A stretch of DNA of 10,914 nt from an uncultured Prevotella sp. (lineage in GTDB: Bacteria; Bacteroidota; Bacteroidia; Bacteroidales; Bacteroidaceae), in the NCBI GenBank assembly GCA_900546605.1, contig URDV01000057.1:1-10914 (forward strand), written 5' to 3'. The translations under genes were made by a program, and so were the position numbers. The notes beneath the pieces are model-generated. The model had not been told where the DNA came from. It saw only the letters and a list, made by a program, of their open reading frames with translations, and did not search any database. Of this stretch, positions 1 to 5,800 are shown piece by piece. Each line of letters opens with the position of its first letter. Positions within the stretch are counted from its first letter, which is position 1.

Positions 1-195
1 ACCTCGTGCCATAGAAAACACGAGGTCATAGTCAGTTAAATCGGTAATAGATAGTAAGTCTTCCGAAATTACATCAATTTTATGTCCTGTACGCTCTAAG
101 CGTGCTGTAACAGCCGCAAATATAGCAGCATCGCGGTCTTGTGAATGTGGGCTAAATTGGCAAGCTCGGCTAATACCCAATATTCGTAGTGTCAT
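1..195 (-). CDS. N-terminal fragment of an unidentified protein (possibly ATP-grasp-like), cut by the window edge
   Basis: An open minus-strand frame starts at the ATG complementary to 193-195 and runs off the left edge without a stop, giving 65 residues that begin MTLRILGISRACQFSPHS. The fragment alternates short hydrophobic strands (LRILGISR, KIDVIS, YDLVFSMARG) with a predicted helix (residues about 20-36), like a Rossmann-type or pre-ATP-grasp N-terminal domain. It lies 42 bp downstream of the nucleotidyltransferase gene on the same strand, so it is probably the last visible gene of the rlmN-pdxA row. The assignment to ATP-grasp enzymes is a guess from the N-terminal fold pattern and gene context; no catalytic motif lies inside the window. 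The reading frame itself is well supported by its position and codon pattern. Confidence 0.6.
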   Translation of the reverse strand, partial: MTLRILGISRACQFSPHSQDRDAAIFAAVTARLERTGHKIDVISEDLLSITDLTDYDLVFSMARG

Positions 196-237
196 GTGTA
201 AAGTAAGAACTTTTGTTCCAATGTCAACTTTTAAAAC

Positions 238-942
238 CTACTTGTGCTGTAAAAAGTCTTCAGCCTTGGATATATCGCTGGCATGATCCACATCTAATAT
301 TTTAGCAAAGGAGAAAGCTTTAAGTTTCAAGCCATCGGCTACAAGAGCCCGTTGATAATTGCGCATACGACTTTGCCCCTGTTCCAAACATTTGTTTAAT
401 GTATTAAGAGCATTAGGACGCAAGCAATAAATGCCTCCTGAAATAAACTGATCACCTTCGTTCGTGTCGTGAAAGCCCGTTATATTCAAATCCTTATCGG
501 TGGCTACATAGAGTGGCTTTTCGTCATCAACGAAATCTGTTACAGCCATGCAACCATCGTACGGACAATGGTTAAAATAATAGATGTAATCTTTAAACTC
601 CTGTTCATTAAATATGGTATCGACCGTAGTCAAGCAAAATGGTCCATCAGCCAAATAAGGTGATAGTTCAGCAAAACTATGCATAGAACTGGGAGTACTC
701 TTTACCACCAGACGAATGTCATCAGCTTTGCCTTTAGCCTTAAGTTGGCGTATGTGTTGCTCCGTAAGTGGATTGAGCGTATTGACTATGATAACAATTT
801 CGGTTGCTCCATTCTGTCGAAAGATGCGAATAAGACGATCAATCATGGCCTCGCCACATATGTGTACAAGCGGTTTGGGCAAAGCAATGCCTTCATGTTG
901 CAAACGCGAACCTTCACCAGCCGCTATAATAGCATATTTCAT
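238..942 (-). CDS. NTP-transferase-fold nucleotidyltransferase (sugar/MobA-like)
   Basis: The 234-residue protein has the signature of the nucleotidyltransferase fold that includes sugar-1-phosphate and phosphocholine nucleotidyltransferases and MobA. The N-terminal nucleotide-binding loop is IIAAGEGSRL (residues 5-14), followed by PKPL at 22-25 with its conserved lysine. A likely metal-binding aspartate is D108 in TTVDTIF, and a second acidic pair is D217/D219 in ILDVD near the C-terminus. It should transfer a nucleotide to a phosphorylated acceptor in the cytoplasm; the substrate cannot be read from the sequence. The length fits a single catalytic domain without the GlmU-type left-handed helix. 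Its start lies 17 bp after the pdxA stop, so the two are probably co-transcribed. No signal peptide or membrane segment is visible. Confidence 0.82.
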   Translation of the reverse strand: MKYAIIAAGEGSRLQHEGIALPKPLVHICGEAMIDRLIRIFRQNGATEIVIIVNTLNPLTEQHIRQLKAKGKADDIRLVVKSTPSSMHSFAELSPYLADGPFCLTTVDTIFNEQEFKDYIYYFNHCPYDGCMAVTDFVDDEKPLYVATDKDLNITGFHDTNEGDQFISGGIYCLRPNALNTLNKCLEQGQSRMRNYQRALVADGLKLKAFSFAKILDVDHASDISKAEDFLQHK

Positions 943-959
943 ATTCTCTATCTATGGTG

Positions 960-2066
960 TTAACGTTCTTTTCGCTCCTGATAAATTTTGGGTAGAGGGT
1001 TGGCATGACTTGCATCATATGCTTTTCGGTTGCGACAAATGTCAATTGCAGCATAAATAGCTTGACGGAAGGAGTTTGCATCAGCCAATCCCTTGCCTGC
1101 TATATCATAAGCCGTACCATGGTCAGGCGAAGTACGCACAATGGGTAGCCCTGCTGTAAAGTTTACTCCATCGTTCATTGACAAAGCCTTAAAGGGAGCT
1201 AGGCCCTGGTCATGATACATAGCCAAAATGCCATCAAAATGTCGATATTGCCCAGCACCAAAGAATCCATCAGCTGCGTATGGTCCATAACAAGGCATGC
1301 CTGCATCTGATAGAGTTCTAACTACGGGAGCAATAATTTCAGTTTCTTCGTGTCCTAACACACCTCCATCGCCTGCGTGCGGATTAAGCGCTAATACCGC
1401 AATGCGTGGAGCAGACAAGTTGAAGTCACGTTTAAGCGACTCGTAAAGCAACTTTGTTTTTTGCGCCACTTTGTCTTCTGTTACAGCAAAGGCTACCTCT
1501 GATATGGGTAAATGTGTGGTTACTAACGCTACCCTCATGAGATTATTGCACAATATCATAAGGGGCTCGCTTTGCTCATCTCCCACGCGATCTTGCAAGT
1601 ATTCGGTGTGTCCCACAAAACGAAAGTTAGTGCTTTGAATGCTTGCTTTATTAATGGGTGCTGTGACAAGAGCATCAATTGAACCACATTTGTAGGCTTC
1701 AATAGCGCATTCAAGTGAAACAAAGGCTGCATGCCCCGCTTCGGCACTTTGCACTCCATATTCCACTTTCACATCGTCATCGGCCACATTTACAAAGTTC
1801 AATTTACCTGCAACGGCATCTTCAGCTTCATTAATAACATGCAACTGCACATCAGCATTTAAAGCCTTGCGATGATAGTTTGCAGCCTTTATATGGCCAA
1901 AAATAATGGGAGTGCATATTTCAAACATTGCATTATCAGCAAATGTTTTAAATATAAGTTCATAGCCCACTCCATTAGTATCGCCTTGGCTTATACCAAT
2001 TCGTATATTATTGCTTTGTGCGTTTGTTACTTGTTGCACATCATCATTTGTATTGTTTGTCGTCAT
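960..2066 (-). CDS. pdxA: 4-hydroxythreonine-4-phosphate dehydrogenase (PdxA)
   Basis: PdxA oxidises 4-phosphohydroxy-L-threonine with NAD(P)+ in the DXP-dependent pyridoxal 5'-phosphate pathway; it is a cytosolic metal-dependent dimer. The protein starts its family homology at IRIGISQGDTNGVGYE and carries the blocks GHTEYL, TTHLP, LNPHAGDGG, MYHDQGLAPFK and RTSPDHGTA. The three metal-binding histidines of E. coli PdxA correspond to the histidines of TTHLP, NPHAG and MYHDQG, all present. The frame is open to an upstream ATG at 2109-2111 (383 residues). I prefer the ATG at 2064-2066 (368 residues), because the extra 15 residues (MGREVFCNRFSKKQF) lie outside the family fold; both remain possible. 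The gene follows rlmN and precedes the nucleotidyltransferase by 17 bp. Confidence 0.95.
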   Translation of the reverse strand: MTTNNTNDDVQQVTNAQSNNIRIGISQGDTNGVGYELIFKTFADNAMFEICTPIIFGHIKAANYHRKALNADVQLHVINEAEDAVAGKLNFVNVADDDVKVEYGVQSAEAGHAAFVSLECAIEAYKCGSIDALVTAPINKASIQSTNFRFVGHTEYLQDRVGDEQSEPLMILCNNLMRVALVTTHLPISEVAFAVTEDKVAQKTKLLYESLKRDFNLSAPRIAVLALNPHAGDGGVLGHEETEIIAPVVRTLSDAGMPCYGPYAADGFFGAGQYRHFDGILAMYHDQGLAPFKALSMNDGVNFTAGLPIVRTSPDHGTAYDIAGKGLADANSFRQAIYAAIDICRNRKAYDASHANPLPKIYQERKER

Positions 2067-2149
2067 AAATTGCTTTTTTGAGAACCTATTGCAAAATACC
2101 TCTCTCCCCATCTTCTCTTTTCACTCTAAAGAACATGAGAGGCAAAGCA

Positions 2150-3238
2150 TTATGATTGTTTTTGTTTTTCAGCTTTTAGAGCTTCTTGTTTAGCTGTACT
2201 GAGCAAGCCACAAGCAGCAAAAATGTCTTGTCCACGTGATGCCCTAACTGTTGTAAAGAGGCCATGCGAAGTGAGATAATCTCTAAAGGCTGTCATTTCA
2301 CTATCTGACACACCTTTTAAAGGCGTATCAGGTATGTCATGAAAGCGTATAAGATTGATGCGGCAATCAAGTCCTTGTAGCAACTTAATGAGCGCATCTG
2401 CATGAGTTTTGCTATCATTTATGCCAGCAAAAACGATGTATTCAAACGAAACACGACGCTGATGAGATACATTAGCTGACTGAACAGAAGATGGTTTGCG
2501 AAAACAATCATATTGTCTTAAAACGTTCACTACGTCAACAATGCTAAAAGCACGTTCAGCAGGCATTATTTTGGCTCTTTCGCTTGGTATAGGATGGTGC
2601 AAGCTAATGGCCAAATGACAAGAACTCTCTTGCAAAAAACGAGTCAAACCCTTAGCCAAGCCAACACTCGAAACAGTTATACGTTTAGGGCTCCATGCCC
2701 ACCCCCACTCGGCTGTTAGAACTTGAGTGGCACGTAATACATTATCAAGATTGTCAAATGGTTCGCCTTGCCCCATAAACACAACATTGGTTAATTTATC
2801 GCGTTCGGGTAGCGAATATATTTGGTTTAAAATGTCGGTTGCAGAGAGCGAAGCTACATAGCCTTGGCGACCAGTCATGCAAAAAGCGCATCCCATTTTA
2901 CACCCAACTTGTGAACTCACACAGAGTGTGGCACGATCGCCATCAGGAATGTAAACCGTTTCAATAAAATCGCCCTTACTTGTAGCATAAAGGTATTTTA
3001 CAGTGCCGTCTACCGAGCGTTGTTCGTCAACTGGTTGTGTGTTGCCTATTGTATATTGTTCCTTTAAAAGCGTGCGAGCCTGTTTCGACACGTTTTTCAT
3101 TTGGTCAATATCAGTAATATGCTTTTTGTAAATCCAGTCAGCCATTTGCTTGCCAACAAATGGTTTTAAGCCAATGTTTGTGGCAATAGCTTTTAGCTCA
3201 TCAGGTGTACAACCAAGTAAAGGAGTAAGTTGATTCAA
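2150..3238 (-). CDS. rlmN: Dual-specificity 23S rRNA (A2503-C2)/tRNA (A37-C2) methyltransferase RlmN
   Basis: RlmN is a radical-SAM enzyme that methylates C2 of A2503 in 23S rRNA and of A37 in some tRNAs. The radical-SAM cluster motif CKMGCAFC (CX3CX2C) is intact, preceded by LCVSSQVGC as in E. coli RlmN. The C-terminal RGQDIFAACGLL holds the cysteine that carries the methyl group, so this is RlmN rather than a degraded copy. The frame is open to an ATG at 3308-3310 (386 residues), but those first 24 residues are a poorly conserved Phe/Leu-rich stretch encoded by AT-rich DNA. I placed the start at a TTG (3236-3238) that sits 9 nt after AGGA and gives NQLTPLLGCTPDELKAI, the usual beginning of Bacteroidetes RlmN; the exact start is uncertain. 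It heads the rlmN-pdxA gene row. Confidence 0.93.
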   Translation of the reverse strand: MNQLTPLLGCTPDELKAIATNIGLKPFVGKQMADWIYKKHITDIDQMKNVSKQARTLLKEQYTIGNTQPVDEQRSVDGTVKYLYATSKGDFIETVYIPDGDRATLCVSSQVGCKMGCAFCMTGRQGYVASLSATDILNQIYSLPERDKLTNVVFMGQGEPFDNLDNVLRATQVLTAEWGWAWSPKRITVSSVGLAKGLTRFLQESSCHLAISLHHPIPSERAKIMPAERAFSIVDVVNVLRQYDCFRKPSSVQSANVSHQRRVSFEYIVFAGINDSKTHADALIKLLQGLDCRINLIRFHDIPDTPLKGVSDSEMTAFRDYLTSHGLFTTVRASRGQDIFAACGLLSTAKQEALKAEKQKQS

Positions 3239-3310
3239 AACAAAAAATCCTAAGAGTAAACAAAACAAAAAGACGAATGTTGAATGAAGTTTCGACACCC
3301 CATTCAACAA

Positions 3311-3458
3311 CTCGCCATTTGTGTAAGTATGATGTTTAAAATTATTTAATGTAATCGAAAGTCATTATCTTTACGTTGAAAGCACACGTCTCAGACGTGT
3401 CTATTACTTTCAATTACACTTTCAAAGCAAAAATAATTCTTAGCACCTACTTGACTAT
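3311..3458. promoter_or_regulatory. Intergenic spacer with a perfect 8+1+8 palindrome upstream of rlmN
   Basis: The spacer between the SPOR lipoprotein stop and rlmN contains ACACGTCT (3384-3391), one C, and AGACGTGT (3393-3400), an exact inverted repeat. Short GAAAG (3378-3382) and CTTTC (3407-3411) arms flank it. In RNA it would form a 7-bp stem with a 3-nt loop. No U-run follows on either side, so it is not a canonical Rho-independent terminator. A minus-strand TATTTTTG (3428-3435) matches the Bacteroidetes -7 form TAnnTTTG but has no TTTG at the right distance upstream. If that is the rlmN promoter, the palindrome would lie in the 5' leader. An operator, leader hairpin or weak terminator are all possible. 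Confidence 0.4.
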
Positions 3459-3977
3459 TTATTTGCGATAAAGTAACCACGCACCCGCATACTTTTGCGA
3501 TAAAGAGCGACGTGATTGTACAGCCGATGCTTTATCGTCATATGACGAAGCAATAACACGATACCATCCTGTTACACCCTTAATGCTTTCGTCGGTTCTA
3601 ATAACGCGAGCATCATAGCCCTCTTGCTGCAAGCGAGTTTTTAAGCCTTCAGCATTAGCTTGGGTAACAAAGCTACCTACTACAACACTATACACTTTGA
3701 GCGGATTGCCACTAACTACAGACATATTGCCATTAATCTCACGTACATCGCTGTGATCAGGAGTAACGGTAGTTGTAGTGGTGGTGGTGGTTACAGGAGT
3801 TTCCACCTTTTCCTCTGTGGCATTATTATCGGTGGTCACTTGCTGATCGTTTTGCTGAGTCTTATCTTGTGCCATAGCTTGTTCCCATGCCTGACGATAG
3901 GCGCTTTCGCGTGACTTACAACTTGTGAAAATGGCCAAGGTGCAAAGGCCGAGAGCTAAAACCAATTTTTTTTTCAT
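3459..3977 (-). CDS. SPOR-domain lipoprotein
   Basis: The 172-residue protein begins MKKKLVLALGLCTLAIFTSC, a lipoprotein signal peptide with a lipobox ending at C20, so it should be lipid-anchored in the envelope facing the periplasm. A low-complexity linker follows, rich in Gln, Asn and Thr and including a run of eight threonines. The C-terminal ~75 residues form a SPOR domain: YSVVVGSFVTQANAEGLKTR, then GYDARVI, then WYRVIASSYDDKASA and the closing WLLYRK. SPOR domains bind denuded glycan strands of septal peptidoglycan, so a role in cell division or wall remodelling is likely. The frame is open to an ATG at 4077-4079, but that start would bury the signal peptide behind 34 residues; the ATG at 3975-3977 is clearly better. 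No anti-SD complement precedes it, as is usual in Bacteroidetes. Its promoter is at 4147-4177. Confidence 0.92.
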   Translation of the reverse strand: MKKKLVLALGLCTLAIFTSCKSRESAYRQAWEQAMAQDKTQQNDQQVTTDNNATEEKVETPVTTTTTTTTVTPDHSDVREINGNMSVVSGNPLKVYSVVVGSFVTQANAEGLKTRLQQEGYDARVIRTDESIKGVTGWYRVIASSYDDKASAVQSRRSLSQKYAGAWLLYRK

Positions 3978-4146
3978 GATTGTATGCAATTTATTTCTGT
4001 TTTCAACTAAAAGAGCATGAACTTGTTCAATTTTTTCTGACAAAGTGAAACGTTTGCATTTTTGCCATTCAATCTTCACCTTTCATTTGACCAGTTCATA
4101 ATCAGTTTGCCTCATAACTTTTGAATAGTCTAAGCAAACTCCGCTA

Positions 4147-4177
4147 CAAAATTACTAAAGCATTGCGGATATACAAA
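4147..4177 (-). promoter_or_regulatory. Bacteroidetes-type promoter for the SPOR lipoprotein gene
   Basis: On the minus strand TTTG (4177-4174) is followed after 19 nt by TAATTTTG (4154-4147). This matches the Bacteroidetes primary sigma consensus TTTG-N19-21-TAnnTTTG exactly. Transcription would start near 4140, giving a leader of about 160 nt before the ATG at 3977. Confidence 0.7.
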
Positions 4178-4200
4178 TGTTTAATTATTAAACAAGATTA

Positions 4201-4214
4201 AAAAAACGTTTTTT
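4201..4214. repeat. 14-bp perfect AT-rich palindrome between divergent promoters
   Basis: AAAAAACGTTTTTT is self-complementary and lies in the spacer between the divergent SPOR-lipoprotein and ytxH promoters. It may be a protein-binding or bendable site, or simply a product of the surrounding A and T runs. Confidence 0.35.
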
Positions 4215-4243
4215 CCCATCTCTATTCAAAAAAAATGAGTTTT

Positions 4244-4277
4244 TTTGTGTCCATTAAAAAGTAAATGCGTATATTTG
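4244..4277 (+). promoter_or_regulatory. Bacteroidetes-type promoter for the YtxH cassette
   Basis: TATATTTG (4270-4277) matches TAnnTTTG exactly. A TTTG at 4244-4247 lies upstream with a 22-nt spacer, one base longer than the usual 19-21. Transcription would start near 4284, leaving a leader of about 27 nt before the ATG at 4311. It points away from the SPOR lipoprotein promoter. Confidence 0.6.
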
Positions 4278-4310
4278 GAGCAGATTACTCACTTTAATAA
4301 AGTATTTATC

Positions 4311-4529
4311 ATGAAAGGAACAGTAAACGGACTTAGTATTTTTGCAGCATTCCTGGGTGGAGCTGCTGTTGGTGCAGCATGTGGCATTTTATTTGCTCCA
4401 GAAAAGGGTACCGACACACGTGAAAAGATTGCTGAAGCTATTCGTAAGCGTGGCATCAAATTGAATAGTAAAGAAATGGAACACTTAGTTGACGACATTG
4501 CAGATGAACTGCAGCCTGCTAACGACTAA
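4311..4529 (+). CDS. YtxH-domain glycine-zipper membrane protein
   Basis: The 72-residue protein has one N-terminal membrane segment (about residues 7-29) with a glycine zipper, G17-G21-G25 within FLGGAAVGAACGILFAP. The cytoplasmic tail is charged and helical (EKGTDTREKIAEAIRKRG), as in YtxH-family proteins. These are small membrane proteins linked to general stress in other bacteria; the molecular role is unknown. The segment ending LFAPEKG followed by TR is the typical YtxH transition. An in-frame ATG exists at 4245, but the promoter -7 element lies inside that extension, so 4311 is the start. It is the first of three small envelope genes on this strand. The placement recalls E. coli YqjD, a single-TM protein reported to bind ribosomes in stationary phase; that functional analogy is my inference. 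Confidence 0.85.
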   Translation: MKGTVNGLSIFAAFLGGAAVGAACGILFAPEKGTDTREKIAEAIRKRGIKLNSKEMEHLVDDIADELQPAND

Positions 4530-4940
4530 GCTTATGCATTGGGACACCCCAAAAGTATTATAAGTCAAGGAACAAAATAAGCATATCTCCCCTACTCTAT
4601 TATATAAGGTGGAATTTGAATTTATTTGTTCCTTGACTTTATTTAGTTAATACCAGTTCACTTTCTGAGGGCGTTCTCTTCATTCTAATGCAGGGATTTA
4701 TATGTTATTTAAGTGTATTTTGATAGCAAATAAAGATGTATAACGGACTATATTACTGACATTTACTATCAAACAAACCTGGCGTAATACGAATGCATTT
4801 AAACTTGCTTGAAATGCCAAGCCGCATTCCACGTGGTCAAAGGAAATAGATCGCTTGCAATAATATACAAATCACGCATCAGAACAACTTATCAATTTTG
4901 CGGAATTAACCCCCCTACTAACCATTCATATTTTATTAAC
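4530..4940 (+). other. 411-bp gene-free leader between the YtxH gene and the holin-like gene
   Basis: No convincing gene was found here. A small hairpin TTGGG-ACAC-CCCAA (4539-4552) lies 9 nt after the YtxH stop, and the long inverted repeat at 4562-4639 follows. From 4641 to 4940 no exact TAnnTTTG promoter is visible on the plus strand; the nearest are TATTTTG (one base short) near 4713 and CAATTTTG at 4893-4900. The frame of the downstream gene is open from an ATG at 4809, but the 44 extra residues look non-coding. The stretch could be a 5' leader, hold a small RNA, or contain an unrecognised promoter. Confidence 0.5.
4562..4639 (+). repeat. 15-bp perfect inverted repeat with a 48-nt loop
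   Basis: AAGTCAAGGAACAAA (4562-4576) is repeated in inverse as TTTGTTCCTTGACTT (4625-4639). Allowing one bulged base, the pairing extends three more bases inward. On the plus strand a TTATTT sequence follows the right arm, so it could end YtxH transcription, but a 48-nt loop is large for a terminator. It could also be a small palindromic element or the fold of a small RNA. Confidence 0.7.
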
Positions 4941-5348
4941 GTGCTATCATCTGATAAAAATATTGAAACTATAAGCCAATTATTGGCTGAGGTAAAACAT
5001 TACATTGAGTTGCGCAGCGAAAGTTTGCAAATTGATTTTGTAAATAAACTTTCACGTCTGCTTACAGCTCTCGTGTTATTTGCCATATTATTTATGTTGT
5101 GTGCTTTAGCTGTCATGTTTGTTTCAATGACAGTTGCGGCTGCCTTAATTCCAATTGTAGGTAGTCAAACTCTTGCATACGCACTCATCGTGTTATGCTA
5201 TGTTATAATAGGTATGATAGTTCTCTTCAACAGAAAAAAGTGGATAGAACAACCTATTACACATTTTATAGCAAGCTTGTTTTTAGGTGACATATTACAA
5301 GCTACTCATTCAAACAAAAATGACAACGGCAATCATGAAGACGAATAA
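4941..5348 (+). CDS. Two-TM membrane protein of the YqjE / phage-holin-3_6 type
   Basis: From a GTG start at 4941 the protein has 135 residues. A charged amphipathic N-terminal helix (about 6-38, with KHYIELRSESLQIDFVNKLS) precedes two membrane segments at about 39-67 and 76-97, then a basic RKKW and a polar acidic tail ending NHEDE. This layout is typical of the family named 'phage holin family protein' or Holin-X, to which the cellular E. coli YqjE also belongs; nothing phage-like surrounds it. I chose GTG because family homology begins about ten residues later and the upstream in-frame ATG at 4809 adds 44 residues of unlike composition. The next gene starts inside its 3' end. Function is unknown; membrane or envelope stress is the usual context. 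Confidence 0.8.
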   Translation: MLSSDKNIETISQLLAEVKHYIELRSESLQIDFVNKLSRLLTALVLFAILFMLCALAVMFVSMTVAAALIPIVGSQTLAYALIVLCYVIIGMIVLFNRKKWIEQPITHFIASLFLGDILQATHSNKNDNGNHEDE

Positions 5349-5595
5349 TACAATTCAGCTATTAGAGCAAAGACAATGCCTTTTGAAAGGTGAAATAAAA
5401 AAAAGCAGCAAAAAGATAGCCTATAGGTGGCAAGAACTCTTTTCACCACCTCAAGCCGATACTAAGGTACAGCAATGGGTTGTCCAAGCAGAACGTGCTT
5501 TGGCCATTTATGACGGATTCATGATGATGTATAAGTTGGGCCGCAGATTTAACAAAGTGACGCAACTGTTTAAGAAAAAGCGTAAAAGGAGCTGA
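5335..5595 (+). CDS. Small basic hypothetical protein, third gene of the YtxH cassette
   Basis: The 86-residue protein (MKTNNTIQLLEQRQCLLKGE...) begins with a charged helix that could form a coiled coil. It continues with a WQELFSPP turn and a moderately hydrophobic helix ALAIYDGFMMMYKLGRRF, and ends in a very basic KKKRKRS tail. The ATG at 5335 overlaps the preceding gene by 14 nt, suggesting translational coupling; an in-frame ATG at 5320 would add five residues. I do not recognise a named domain. Its position after a YqjE-like gene, an N-terminal helix of charged and Gln/Leu residues, and a basic C-terminus resemble E. coli YqjK in outline only. A strong terminator follows at 5667-5726. 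Confidence 0.72.
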   Translation: MKTNNTIQLLEQRQCLLKGEIKKSSKKIAYRWQELFSPPQADTKVQQWVVQAERALAIYDGFMMMYKLGRRFNKVTQLFKKKRKRS

Positions 5596-5666
5596 TAACT
5601 AATAATATTAACTCGCTTTTTGACTGCTTAGACGTGAGATTTTCGAAATTGCCTTCACCCAAGCAT

Positions 5667-5726
5667 AAAAAAAAGTCCTCGATAATAGTTTTCAAAAATA
5701 CACTATTATGCGAGGACTATTTTTTT
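5667..5726. terminator. Bidirectional Rho-independent terminator between convergent units
   Basis: The arms AGTCCTCGATAATAGT (5674-5689) and ACTATTATGCGAGGACT (5702-5718) pair over 16 bp with one bulged G and a 12-nt loop. Eight A precede the left arm (5667-5674) and T7 follows the right arm (5720-5726), so it works for either strand. It ends the YtxH cassette from the left and the rng transcript from the right. Confidence 0.92.
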
Positions 5727-5800
5727 CAACACAGTTGAAGTAACAATTGCTACGCTTCATGTAAAAGAGCGAGAAGTTATAACTTCATGTGTGCGTATGC

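Noticed and set aside
3381..3400. Resemblance of the palindrome to a sequencing-adapter core (AGCACACGTCT / TCAGACGTGT)
   Set aside because: Only the short palindromic core is shared; the flanking bases do not continue as adapter on either side, so contamination is unlikely, though the read support could be inspected.
3978..4079. N-terminal extension of the SPOR lipoprotein to the ATG at 4079
   Set aside because: It would place 34 residues before an ideal lipoprotein signal peptide and lipobox, blocking export; the internal ATG explains the protein fully.
4539..4552. Hairpin TTGGG-ACAC-CCCAA as a terminator after the YtxH gene
   Set aside because: The stem is only 5 bp and is followed by an A-rich rather than a T-rich sequence.
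4941..5348. A prophage holin
   Set aside because: No lysin, structural or integrase gene is nearby, and the same protein family is widespread as a cellular envelope protein (YqjE).
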